NCBI RefSeq assembly: GCF_900182575.1
Contig: NZ_FXSZ01000001.1
Coordinates: 434,001 to 498,000 of the forward strand
Direction of reading: 5' to 3'
Length of the DNA stretch: 64,000 nt
Origin: Solitalea koreensis
Lineage (GTDB): Bacteria; Bacteroidota; Bacteroidia; Sphingobacteriales; Sphingobacteriaceae
Part shown: positions 26,378 through 34,885 of the stretch, in pieces
How the letters are laid out: every line of letters begins with the position of its first letter
Numbering within the stretch: the first letter of the stretch is position 1
Notes under the pieces: model-generated
What the model saw: the letters and a program-made list of their open reading frames with translations, nothing else
The model's database searches: none
Told to the model about the DNA's origin: nothing
Program-made: the position numbers and the translations under genes

Positions 26378-27247
26378 ATGCGCCAAAAAGCCAAACACAT
26401 TTTTGATTATTTAATTTTCAGCCATCTTTTTGTGGCTTTATGCGCTGTTGCTCAAGCTGCATTAACCTATCTTCTTATCGGGCAAAAACCGGACGAAGCA
26501 TTATTACTCATTATCTTTTTCGCTTCTGTTTTTGTTTACAATTTTCGTGTCATTCTTTATTTTCAGAGAATTAAAGCTTCCCAAAAGAACAGCACTAATC
26601 ATCGGGTACGTTTTGTTTCACGCCATTCAACTTCCATATTAACAATTGCTCTTGTTGCGGCCCTTTTAATCGTTCCTCTTTCTTTCTTCTTAAAAATAAA
26701 AACAATCGAAGCCGGTTTACTAACCGGTATAATCGCGTTGTCTTATTCACTTCCTTTTATTGCTAAACTGAAAGGCGGCCTTAGACAAGTGCCGGGATTG
26801 AAAACATTTTTGGTTGCAGGAGTTTGGGCTTTAGGAACCGTACTATTGCCCATTCTTCAGGCAGGCATTGAACTGCATTTGACTCAAATTATCATCCTAT
26901 TTGCAAAACGCTTTGTATTCATTTTTGTCTTGGCATTGTTATTCGATCTCCGAGATATAGATTCCGATAGAAAGTTTGGGCTAAAGACTTTAGCCACGTT
27001 ACTTGGACCTGCTCAAACCAAAATACTTTGTTTGTTTTTATTAGCAAGTCAGTTGTTTTTAATTATCAATTTCAATTCTGCAATTGCCCAACAAGTGTTC
27101 ATTGGATTACTAGCATCAAGCCTACTTACTTCTTACTTTGTAATTTTGGCATCATCAAAAAGAAACGATTATTTTTGTCTTTTTTGGGTAGATGGCTTAA
27201 TGATTACTCATTATTTACTGGTATTAGCTGCAGTTTATTTTTTATAA
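26378..27247 (+). CDS. UbiA prenyltransferase-like membrane protein with only one Asp-rich motif
   Basis: 289 residues and seven to nine transmembrane helices. The second prenyltransferase motif is present as DLRDIDSDRKFGLKTLATLLG (about 190-210), matching the DxxxD of UbiA enzymes, and TGIIALSYSLPFIAKLKGGLRQVPGLKTFLV resembles their YSlPPlRLK..p.lK segment. The position of the first motif (NDxxDxxxD) reads NFRVILYFQ and has no Asp. UbiA enzymes transfer isoprenoid diphosphates to aromatic or other acceptors using both motifs and Mg2+, so activity is doubtful or altered. It ends on a terminator. Confidence 0.72.
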   Translation: MRQKAKHIFDYLIFSHLFVALCAVAQAALTYLLIGQKPDEALLLIIFFASVFVYNFRVILYFQRIKASQKNSTNHRVRFVSRHSTSILTIALVAALLIVPLSFFLKIKTIEAGLLTGIIALSYSLPFIAKLKGGLRQVPGLKTFLVAGVWALGTVLLPILQAGIELHLTQIIILFAKRFVFIFVLALLFDLRDIDSDRKFGLKTLATLLGPAQTKILCLFLLASQLFLIINFNSAIAQQVFIGLLASSLLTSYFVILASSKRNDYFCLFWVDGLMITHYLLVLAAVYFL

Positions 27248-27282
27248 AAAAGAGAGAAATACTTGATAATTCTCTCTTTTTT
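27246..27282. terminator. Terminator between UbiA-like gene and small ORF
   Basis: 13-bp stem AAAAAAGAGAGAA / TTCTCTCTTTTTT with an 11-nt loop; the left arm overlaps the UbiA-like stop. A/T tracts on both arms let it work for the leftward small ORF as well. Confidence 0.8.
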
Positions 27283-27291
27283 ATTATTGAA

Positions 27292-27417
27292 TTATAACTT
27301 TTTACTAGCAACCGGACTGTTCATCAGTACAATTTTAGCATTGTCGGCCTTAGCCATTGTTAAATAGAAATCGTATAGTTCCTTATATTTTTCAGCAAGA
27401 AAAATTCCCAAATTCAT
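27292..27417 (-). CDS. Possible 41-residue protein of unknown function
   Basis: ATG at 27417 opens a frame of 41 codons: MNLGIFLAEKYKELYDFYL, then TMAKADNAKIVLMNSPVASK KL and TAA. The frame is open for about 20 codons further upstream (VIVVPSITITYIRKRS), so a longer form from GTG is possible. Supporting features are a TAGTTTTG -7 box 49 bp upstream, a stop just before a shared terminator, and isolation from the response regulator by that gene's own terminator. It has an amphipathic helix-like first half. No family is recognised; it may also be a remnant of a larger gene. Confidence 0.35.
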   Translation of the reverse strand: MNLGIFLAEKYKELYDFYLTMAKADNAKIVLMNSPVASKKL

Positions 27418-27465
27418 ACTGCGTTTGCGAATGTATGTGATCGTAATTGATGGTACAACGATCAC

Positions 27466-27473
27466 CAAAACTA
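27466..27473 (-). promoter_or_regulatory. -7 box upstream of the 41-residue ORF
   Basis: On the minus strand TAGTTTTG matches TAnnTTTG. It lies about 50 bp upstream of the small ORF's ATG and downstream of the response-regulator terminator. No matching -33 box was found. Confidence 0.35.
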
Positions 27474-27515
27474 GTTTTCAAACTCACATCTACAGGTTTT
27501 ATATCTTAACACTTT

Positions 27516-27562
27516 CAAAAAAAAGGCCGCTTCCTGTTTTTTTCAAACATAGGAGACAGCCT
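27516..27562 (-). terminator. Terminator after the response regulator
   Basis: On the minus strand AGGCTGTCTCCT pairs with AGGAAGCGGCCT (12 positions, two G-U pairs and one mismatch) and is followed by a run of eight or more T residues. It ends the S9 peptidase-kinase-regulator transcript. Confidence 0.75.
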
Positions 27563-27592
27563 CTCTACAATTATAGTAAAATAAAAAACTGT

Positions 27593-28288
27593 TTAACCGA
27601 GGTTAAAGCGATAACCGATACCACGAACGGTTTGCAGCAATTGTGGATTTTCGGGATTTTCTTCGATTTTCTTGCGAAGTCGAACAATGTGCATATCGAG
27701 AGTTCGTGTATTTACATCTGAATTATACCCCCATACTACTTGCATCAATTCATCACGATTGATTACCTTATCAGGATTTTTAAGAAAATACAACAGTATT
27801 CTGTTTTCAAGAATGGTAAGTTCCATTTTACGGCCATCACGCATAACTAACGAATGTACATTAGGGTGATGTTCCATTCCGGAAAATCGGTGAATCTCAG
27901 ATTTGTCATGCGTGAGCAAGTATTTTACTTTATTATCAAGTAAGGCTACCAAAACATCCATATTGAATGGTTTGGTAATATAATCAGAGACTCCAAAATT
28001 ATAAGCGTCAATTTTATCAACATCCTGAGCTTTAGCAGTCATCATGATAATCTGATTTTCAAACTGCTGCTGTCTTAACGATGCGCAAACCGCTGAACCT
28101 TGTTTCCCAGGTAACATCCAATCGAGCAAAACCACTTCCGGCTCTTCTTTTAGAATGGCTGTTTCTCCATCATGGCCATTAGCCGCTTCGAAAACAGTAT
28201 ATCCTTCTTTCTCAAGCCGATTAACAACTAAAAAACGAAGATTTTCATCATCTTCAACAACAACAATCTTGATTTTTTTCTTTTCCAT
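27593..28288 (-). CDS. OmpR/PhoB-type response regulator
   Basis: 231 residues. Receiver domain 5-120 with acidic pocket EDD (12-14), phospho-acceptor Asp56 in VVLLDWMLPG, and MMTAKAQ and YITKPFN at the switch Thr/Lys positions. A winged-helix DNA-binding domain at about 135-230 includes LTILENRILLYFLKNPDKVINRDELM and RTLDMHIVRLRKKIEENP...VRGIGYRF. It should be phosphorylated by the kinase encoded 10 bp upstream. Targets are unknown. Confidence 0.94.
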   Translation of the reverse strand: MEKKKIKIVVVEDDENLRFLVVNRLEKEGYTVFEAANGHDGETAILKEEPEVVLLDWMLPGKQGSAVCASLRQQQFENQIIMMTAKAQDVDKIDAYNFGVSDYITKPFNMDVLVALLDNKVKYLLTHDKSEIHRFSGMEHHPNVHSLVMRDGRKMELTILENRILLYFLKNPDKVINRDELMQVVWGYNSDVNTRTLDMHIVRLRKKIEENPENPQLLQTVRGIGYRFNLG

Positions 28289-28298
28289 GGTATGCTTC

Positions 28299-29987
28299 TT
28301 ATATTCTTTTTAGCGGGAGTGTTATTTTAAATTCGGAACCTTTACCGGGCTTGCTTTTTACTTCAATTTCACCATGCATAAAGTTAACCACTTCTTTGCA
28401 AAAAGCTAAACCAATGCCGACACTTCCGTGGCGGTTAAATTCATTATCAACTTTGTAAAACTTCTTAAATATATTTTCCAGTTCTGACTTTTCGATTCCT
28501 ATTCCCTGATCAATAAAGTTCATTATAATCAGTCGTTTTTGCCGGGTTATATTAATCGTTAATTGTTTTCTTCCTGAAGGAGAATACTTATACGCATTAT
28601 CAATTAAATTAGTAAATACACTGTTTAATAATACAATATCGGTTTCTAAATAATCAACATCATCCAATGAGTATTGAATATCAAAATCAGGGTATTTAAG
28701 TTGATAAGCATCTACCTGATTCTGACAAAATATTTCGATGTTAATTCTTGAATACTTGATTTTAATTGACTTATTCTCAAGCTGAGTGAATGACAATAAT
28801 TTATTCATCAAATCATTCAATTTATCAGCCTCTTCATTTAATATTTTTCCGTAATGCAGACGTTCCCGATCGCTCAATGTGTCGGAGCTACGTATATTAT
28901 CTCCAGCAATTTTTATAACGCTAACAGGTGTTTTAAATTCATGAGTAAGGTTATTAATAAAATCATACTGCAGTTTAAACAGCTTCTGATTGATGTTCAT
29001 GTTTCTGAAAATAAGATATGCAATAAACATGAGCAGCAAATAAACGATAATGAAACTGATTGCTATCGGTTTGAAGATAGCAAAGATCTCTTTATTAATA
29101 AATCTTTTAGAAGAGATGAAATACAACTGATAATCAGAAAAAGCGCCGGGTAAGGCAATACCGGTTGTATAATAATTTCTAGCATCGGTACTGAGCGAAT
29201 CAAATGTAAAAGGTTTAATAAGCACCGTTTCGTACAAACGAGGATTTGTATTTCTTATCTGAAGGGCATACGGATTTAGGTTAAACGTAAGCAAATCATG
29301 TTCATATACAGAAGAAAGCGGCTGTTTTGAATCAAGTATAAAATCTTTATACACCCTAATCTCTTCTCGACGAGGAACATTTAAATAGCTAATTTTATTG
29401 TCGCTAATGGTATAAAACGTTTTAAAAATTTCGTTGTTATCCGGAACACGAGTTGTATCGCTTCCCTCTACATAAGATGCGAACTTGAGCATTGCGGCAT
29501 TAAAATCCCCTTCAATATTTGAGGGATAATTATTTAAACGGCCTTTTTTATAGAGCACTTCAGGAGGTTTTCCTTTTCCGTACTTATAAATACCCTTACA
29601 TTCTGCCGAAAACCTATCTTTTCGCAAGGCTATTGTTAAAGGCCCTAAAGGGTGATTGCTAATTTCGGTATCATAAAACACAATCGAATTAATGAATGGA
29701 AAGGACCGAAGCCTGCTATACACAATTTTCTCTACGGAAACAGAATCAAGATATCCCTGAAAAAGTGAAATTTGTGGAATACGGTTGTTTACTAAATCAT
29801 TGTAATTTTCAATGGTTTTATCCAGAACTTTTGCCTTATCACCATCAAACTGTCCCTCAACAAATTTTTGCGTAAACTTATACCCCAACAGCAAACCTAT
29901 CACAAGGGTAAGCGTAACAAGTATTACAAAACTTGAAATTAGGGGAAGATTTTTGCGGTATATACTTTTAGGAGATTCTTTTTCCAA
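28299..29987 (-). CDS. Sensor histidine kinase
   Basis: 562 residues. Transmembrane helices at about 13-36 and 300-322 flank a periplasmic sensor region of about 260 residues, which has no recognised ligand-binding family. The dimerisation/phospho-acceptor region has FINNLTHEFKTPVSVIKIAGD (His at about 348). The ATPase domain has the N box VFTNLIDNAYKYSP, DQGIGIEKSELENIFKKFYKVD and GSVGIGLAFCKEVVNFMHGEI. No HAMP domain is evident. It follows the S9 peptidase gene by 6 bp and precedes its regulator by 10 bp. Confidence 0.93.
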   Translation of the reverse strand: MEKESPKSIYRKNLPLISSFVILVTLTLVIGLLLGYKFTQKFVEGQFDGDKAKVLDKTIENYNDLVNNRIPQISLFQGYLDSVSVEKIVYSRLRSFPFINSIVFYDTEISNHPLGPLTIALRKDRFSAECKGIYKYGKGKPPEVLYKKGRLNNYPSNIEGDFNAAMLKFASYVEGSDTTRVPDNNEIFKTFYTISDNKISYLNVPRREEIRVYKDFILDSKQPLSSVYEHDLLTFNLNPYALQIRNTNPRLYETVLIKPFTFDSLSTDARNYYTTGIALPGAFSDYQLYFISSKRFINKEIFAIFKPIAISFIIVYLLLMFIAYLIFRNMNINQKLFKLQYDFINNLTHEFKTPVSVIKIAGDNIRSSDTLSDRERLHYGKILNEEADKLNDLMNKLLSFTQLENKSIKIKYSRINIEIFCQNQVDAYQLKYPDFDIQYSLDDVDYLETDIVLLNSVFTNLIDNAYKYSPSGRKQLTINITRQKRLIIMNFIDQGIGIEKSELENIFKKFYKVDNEFNRHGSVGIGLAFCKEVVNFMHGEIEVKSKPGKGSEFKITLPLKRI

Positions 29988-29993
29988 AGCTAA

Positions 29994-31871
29994 TTACTTC
30001 ATGTTCTGCGATAAAAATTGTTCCAGCTCTTCATAGAATTTCAGACGGTTTTCTTCTTTCGTGAGCATATGTCCTTCATTTTGATTGACCACGTATTTTA
30101 CTTCAATATTGCGTTTTTGAAGGCTTTTAACAAATTGGTTAGTTTCATTGATGTTAACTCGAGGATCTTTTGATCCCTGAACAATCATAACAGGAATATT
30201 GATTTTATCGGTATGAAAAATAGGCGATACATCTCTTAAATAATCAGCATCAAGCTCAGGGTTAGCCACCATTTCATAAAACATGGACTGCATTGATTTA
30301 TAATAAGGCGGAATATCTTTTAAATAAGTAAAAATATTGGAGATGCCGGAATAAGAGATGGCACAGCGGTACTTTTCAGGCGTTTGTATTGCCCCCATTA
30401 GCGCGCTGTAGCCCCCGTAACTAAAACCATAGATTGCTATTCTATTGGGATCAGCAATTCCTTGTTTAATAAGCCAATCTACACCGTCAGTCACATCGTC
30501 CTGCATCTTTTTTCCCCATTCCCCAAATGAGGCTTCCCAGAATTTTCTTCCATAGCCAGAGGAGCCTCGGTAATTAATTTGTAATACCGCATACCCACGA
30601 TTGGCTAAAAACTGTGTTTCTGCATTAAATCCCCACTTATTACGACTCCATGGGCCTCCGTGAGGATTTATTATAACCGGCAAATTTCTGGCATCTTGTC
30701 CTCTGGGCAAGGTTAAATATCCATTAATTGTTAAGCCATCCCGAGACTTAAAGCTGATCGGCTTCATGTCAGCCATCTCATTCGTATTTATCCATGGGGC
30801 AATATCGCTTAGCTTAACGATTTTACTTTTATCACGATCATATAAGTAATAAGAACCGGGGTTTTTATCGCTATACGTTCTGATTAACATTTTTCTTTCC
30901 AGGGTATCATTATCAATCACACTTATCTCTGAATCTGGAAATCGATTTGTAAGATTTTTATAAAAACGCCGAGCGGAACTATCAATAAAATCGAGTTGAT
31001 ACTTCCAGGTAGTAAAACCAACCCAATTTAGTTTTTTATTCAATTTTGAATACCCAACCTCCATTACATCTACCTCAGGATGCTCATAGAGCGTTTTCAC
31101 TTCATTACCGGTTTCAAGATCAATCTCTACTAAGGCTTTTTTATCCCGATTAATATTAGAAAGGGCATAGATGTGTTTATTATTTTCAAAAGAAAAACAT
31201 GCCGGTTCAAAGCTCTCTTTAAAATTCATCGTACGAATCACTCTAAATGGTGTATTTTCATCAGGCCTATACAACAAATTCTCATTTACCCTATCGGATG
31301 ATATAGCCACCAATACTTTTCCGTTATAATCCGGGAGCCAGAAACTAATGTTTCCCGGGTTTTCGGCAACCATTTTCAGTCTATTCGTTTCTAAGTTCAA
31401 CCTATAGATATCGAATTTTTTCTCATCGCGCTTGTTCATTTCGATAAGAATATTGCCGTTACCCATCACGCGAACAACACGCGTAATTACATTTGAAAAT
31501 GGAATAAGATCGTGTCTATTACTTCCATCTTTGTTTACAGCATAAAGTCGATACTTTTCATCCCCGTTATTATCCTGTAAGTAAATCAGCTGATTGTTAT
31601 TACCCCACCAATATCTGGTCACCGAGTTTTCTGTTTCTGAAGTAACGCGAATAATTTCATTGGAATTTAATTTATGAACATAAATATTCAATCTATTTTG
31701 ATAGGGCTTCAAATAGGAAATGTATTTCCCATCCGGAGAAATATGGTAATAAAATTTATCAGGATTTCGAAAAAAATTGGCAATGGGTATTTCTCTGATT
31801 GATGTTTTTTTATGGCAACTAACCATCACAACAACAAGCAGCATTAAAACTAAACGCAAAATAAACTTCAT
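29994..31871 (-). CDS. S9-family (prolyl oligopeptidase-type) peptidase lipoprotein
   Basis: 625 residues from ATG 31871 (the frame is open 12 codons upstream, but the lipoprotein signal MKFILRLVLMLLVVVMVSC begins here; Cys19). An N-terminal beta-propeller of about 45-370 carries WD40/TolB-like blades (SPDGKYISYLKPYQ, RYWWGNNNQLIYLQDNNGDEKYRLY). The C-terminal alpha/beta hydrolase has the nucleophile in IYGFSYGGYSALMG (Ser about 483), Asp in IVQGSKDPRVN and His in NEGHML. It probably removes dipeptides or cuts after proline at the cell envelope. It heads an operon with a two-component system, suggesting the kinase responds to peptide or envelope conditions linked to this enzyme. Confidence 0.92.
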   Translation of the reverse strand: MKFILRLVLMLLVVVMVSCHKKTSIREIPIANFFRNPDKFYYHISPDGKYISYLKPYQNRLNIYVHKLNSNEIIRVTSETENSVTRYWWGNNNQLIYLQDNNGDEKYRLYAVNKDGSNRHDLIPFSNVITRVVRVMGNGNILIEMNKRDEKKFDIYRLNLETNRLKMVAENPGNISFWLPDYNGKVLVAISSDRVNENLLYRPDENTPFRVIRTMNFKESFEPACFSFENNKHIYALSNINRDKKALVEIDLETGNEVKTLYEHPEVDVMEVGYSKLNKKLNWVGFTTWKYQLDFIDSSARRFYKNLTNRFPDSEISVIDNDTLERKMLIRTYSDKNPGSYYLYDRDKSKIVKLSDIAPWINTNEMADMKPISFKSRDGLTINGYLTLPRGQDARNLPVIINPHGGPWSRNKWGFNAETQFLANRGYAVLQINYRGSSGYGRKFWEASFGEWGKKMQDDVTDGVDWLIKQGIADPNRIAIYGFSYGGYSALMGAIQTPEKYRCAISYSGISNIFTYLKDIPPYYKSMQSMFYEMVANPELDADYLRDVSPIFHTDKINIPVMIVQGSKDPRVNINETNQFVKSLQKRNIEVKYVVNQNEGHMLTKEENRLKFYEELEQFLSQNMK

Positions 31872-31949
31872 AATTCCTCTCTGTTCCTGCTCTAAAAATT
31901 GAAGCAAGAATGTTAAAAATAGTTAAAAAACAATGCGCCAACCGGGGCT

Positions 31950-31986
31950 GTAACAATATTTTTACGACTTTAAACAATATTGTTAC
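31950..31986. promoter_or_regulatory. Inverted repeat in the divergent S9 peptidase / MoeA-like promoter region
   Basis: GTAACAATATT and AATATTGTTAC (perfect 11-bp arms) are separated by 15 nt. The right arm overlaps the candidate -33 TTG of the rightward promoter. Its size and placement suit a dimeric regulator's operator. Confidence 0.45.
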
Positions 31987-32012
31987 CCTATGAAAAACAT
32001 TCATTAATTTTA
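31980..32012 (+). promoter_or_regulatory. Candidate promoter for the MoeA-like gene
   Basis: TTG at 31980-31982 and TAATTTTA at 32005-32012 (one mismatch to TAnnTTTG) with a 22-bp spacer. Initiation would lie about 20 nt before the TTG start codon. Confidence 0.4.
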
Positions 32013-32040
32013 GGCCCTTGAAATTAAAACTCGGAAAAAC

Positions 32041-32955
32041 TTGACCAGTGTAGACGAAACCTTATTCCTGATTAACCACAATTTTTCTCCTCAACAGAGC
32101 ATTATAAAAGTGCCGTTTTCGGATGCTTTAAACCTGTTTCTGGCGGAAGACCTATTAATTCCGGAGCAGCCAATCCTGACCCGTAATCGTATTGAAAAAA
32201 CTAATTTTGCCATTTCAGAAACCTTGATTGCTAAAGGCTCTTTATTACGCCCCTATGAAATGGGAATATTATTAAGACAAGGCATTGAGGAAATTATGGT
32301 ATATAAACCTATTCAGGCAAGGGTCCAACCTGTTTATTCTGACCGGTATCCCTATAAACCTATTATTGCACCACTGATCAGTAACATTTTCAGGAATTTT
32401 GAAGGGGTAAATATTTCAGAAGAGCGTGTGCTTATGGCTAACCGCGATGAAACAATTCCTCGCTTAGAGGCTTTATCGAGTCAATCTGATATAGTATTTT
32501 TTACCGGATACGATTTGGACTGGGTTATGCCATTACTTGAGCGGTTGGGTATAATTTTTTTTGTTAAAAGTGTAACACAACAGCCAGGCAGCTCATTAAT
32601 GATTGGCATTAAAAACAATAAAGCCATTTTCATATTGCCTCCTCAACAACCAGGTGCTTTATTATCTGCCGAACTGTATGGACGATTGGCGTTAGCACAA
32701 CTTCTTAACAGAAAAACAGAACCTTTAAGAGCAACGTCAGCAACTATCTATCAAAATAAAACGCAAAATACTCATTTTTCAATCGGCCGATATTCAATAT
32801 TTGATAAAGAAATTATCGTAAATTTTCGACAAAATGTCAATGAACTTACACTTAGCGATTTTGTGAATGCCAATTGCTATGTTAAAATATTACCACAAAC
32901 CAACGTTAAAAAAGGTCAATCGGTTGAAATAACACCTTTTATAGCGAAAGGCTAA
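32041..32955 (+). CDS. Degenerate MoeA-like protein
   Basis: 304 residues starting at TTG. The domain order resembles MoeA (molybdopterin molybdotransferase): an N-terminal region LAEDLLIPEQPILTRN, a KGSLLRPYEMGILLRQGIEEIMVYK lobe, a DETIPRLEALSSQSDIVFFTGYD segment, a MoCF-type end QQPGSSLMIGIKNNKAIFILPPQQPGALLSAELYGRLAL that parallels MxPGKPxxxGxxxxKPVFGLPGNPVSA, and a small beta C-terminus. Key active motifs are not kept: GGVSxGxxD reads TGYDLDW, and LPGNP reads LPPQQP. At about 100 residues shorter than true MoeA it is probably not an active molybdenum insertase. No other moa/moe/mob gene is in the window. Actual role unknown. Confidence 0.62.
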   Translation: MTSVDETLFLINHNFSPQQSIIKVPFSDALNLFLAEDLLIPEQPILTRNRIEKTNFAISETLIAKGSLLRPYEMGILLRQGIEEIMVYKPIQARVQPVYSDRYPYKPIIAPLISNIFRNFEGVNISEERVLMANRDETIPRLEALSSQSDIVFFTGYDLDWVMPLLERLGIIFFVKSVTQQPGSSLMIGIKNNKAIFILPPQQPGALLSAELYGRLALAQLLNRKTEPLRATSATIYQNKTQNTHFSIGRYSIFDKEIIVNFRQNVNELTLSDFVNANCYVKILPQTNVKKGQSVEITPFIAKG

Positions 32956-33007
32956 GTTTCAATTGTAGGCTTCCATTTTTCATAGGTAAATCGTTATTTT
33001 TACTCTT

Positions 33008-34813
33008 ATGCAGCGTATCCTACTCATATTGCTTTTACTTACATGGAGCCAATTCAGTTTTGCACAAAACTCTAGCAATGAAGCCCTAGCTAATGATTTT
33101 TTAAAAAATGGAGATTTTGAAAAAGCTGCAAAATTATATGAGCAACTCTACAATTCTTCCGGTTCTGAAACAAGCTACAACAACTTACTTTTTTGCCAAT
33201 TAAAGCTCAAACAATTTGACAAAGCTGAAAAACTAGCTCAACATCAAATTAAAAAATCATCCAAATCCTTATCCTATATGGTTGATTTGGGAAACATTTA
33301 TCGTCAAAGCGGGAACAATAATAAGGCTAAAGAGCAATTCAATAGTGTGTTAAATAACTTGCCCGCAGAAATGTTTGCAATTTCAGAAATCAGCAATAAG
33401 TTTTACTCCATCGCGGAATATGATTATGCAATACAAGCCTTTAAAAAAGGCAGGCAACTCATAGGCAACGAAACAATGTTCACCTTTGAGTTAACACGCT
33501 TGTATACCATAAAACAAGATAAAATCACCTTAATTGAGGAGTTGCTAAATCAGGTCAAAATCAATCCTGCTTTTATAACCTCAACAAAAACCCTTTTAGC
33601 AGGAACATTAGAAGATAAAAAGGACTTCGAAATGTTTAGAACCATCCTTCAAAAAAGATTGAATAAGGATTCAGAAAACATGGAACTTGCCGAACTACAA
33701 GTATGGCTTTTCTTGCAGCAAAAGGATTATAATTCATCGTTAAGTCAGGCGATTTCATACGACAAAAAGTTTGATGAGGATGGTCAGCGTGTACTCAGTG
33801 TTGGTCAGGCCTGCATCAACAATGACGAATATGATATTGCCATCAAGGCTTTTAGCTATCTGGTTAGCAAAGGCAATAAATCTCCGCTGTACCAACAAGG
33901 GCGTATTGAACTCCTTACTGCAAGAAACAAGAAAATCACCGCTGGTAATTTCAAACAGAAAGATCTTTTAGAACTAGAAGAAGATTATAAATCATTATTA
34001 CAAGAATTTGGAACAAGCAGCGAAACTGTTTTTGCCATCCGGGAGCTGGCCAATTTGCAGGCCTATCAATTAAACAAACCCAATGATGCGATTGCTTTGC
34101 TTGAGGAAGCCATTAAACTTCCACGACTATCATTTTCGGTACAAGCACAATGCAAACTCGACCTGGGCGATTTGTATATTCTCACAGGTGATGTTTGGGA
34201 AGCCACGCTTATTTACGGACAAGTAGACAAAGCTTTAAGAGATAATCCTTTAGGGCAGGAAGCTCGTTTTCGAAACGCTCAACTTTCCTATTTTAATGGT
34301 GATTTTGACTGGGCCAAGGCTCAATTAGATGTTTTAAAAGCATCAACATCACAGCTTTTCGCCAACGACGCACTGAATTTAAGCTTGGTTATCAATGACA
34401 ATCTGGGCCCCGATAGCACAAATGCTCCGCTGAAAATGTATGCTAAAGCAGAGTTGCTTATTTTCCAAAATAAAACTGACAATGCATTAGCTAAATTAGA
34501 TAGCATTGATATATTATATCCGAATAACTCTTTGAATGACGACATTTTAATGGCAAAGGCCAAGATTTATATTAAAAAGGGGCAAACCGAAAAAGCTGTT
34601 AATCCATTAACCGAAATCTGTGAAAAATACAGTTATGATGTTTGGGCCGATGACGCCCTGTTTATGTTAGCTGATTTATATGAAAACAAATTACATCAGC
34701 CTGCTAAAGCACAAACGCTGTATGAACAACTTATTACAAAATTCCCCGGCAGCTTGTATGTTATTGAAGCCCGCAAACATTTCCGCATTTTGAGAGGCGA
34801 TGTTGTGAATTAA
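33008..34813 (+). CDS. Secreted/periplasmic TPR protein
   Basis: 601 residues with signal peptide MQRILLILLLLTWSQFSFAQ. Tetratricopeptide-like helix pairs cover nearly the whole mature chain (e.g. LANDFLKNGDFEKAAKLYEQLYN, DLGNIYRQSGNNNKAKEQFNSVL, LGDLYILTGDVWEATLIYGQV, ADLYENKLHQPAKAQTLYEQLITKFPGSLYVIEARKHF). The last repeats resemble those of BamD/YbgF-type proteins. TPR arrays mediate protein-protein contacts; the partner is unknown. It is 52 bp downstream of the MoeA-like gene. Confidence 0.85.
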   Translation: MQRILLILLLLTWSQFSFAQNSSNEALANDFLKNGDFEKAAKLYEQLYNSSGSETSYNNLLFCQLKLKQFDKAEKLAQHQIKKSSKSLSYMVDLGNIYRQSGNNNKAKEQFNSVLNNLPAEMFAISEISNKFYSIAEYDYAIQAFKKGRQLIGNETMFTFELTRLYTIKQDKITLIEELLNQVKINPAFITSTKTLLAGTLEDKKDFEMFRTILQKRLNKDSENMELAELQVWLFLQQKDYNSSLSQAISYDKKFDEDGQRVLSVGQACINNDEYDIAIKAFSYLVSKGNKSPLYQQGRIELLTARNKKITAGNFKQKDLLELEEDYKSLLQEFGTSSETVFAIRELANLQAYQLNKPNDAIALLEEAIKLPRLSFSVQAQCKLDLGDLYILTGDVWEATLIYGQVDKALRDNPLGQEARFRNAQLSYFNGDFDWAKAQLDVLKASTSQLFANDALNLSLVINDNLGPDSTNAPLKMYAKAELLIFQNKTDNALAKLDSIDILYPNNSLNDDILMAKAKIYIKKGQTEKAVNPLTEICEKYSYDVWADDALFMLADLYENKLHQPAKAQTLYEQLITKFPGSLYVIEARKHFRILRGDVVN

Positions 34814-34885
34814 TTCGCCATAATTTCAATTCATCAGCGCTTTTAAAAAATTTAATCCCAACTTTACTGCCTAATATTTCTCAGC

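Noticed and set aside
27425..27721. 98-codon plus-strand frame over the response-regulator end
   Set aside because: It runs through the response regulator's terminator and is antisense to its DNA-binding domain.
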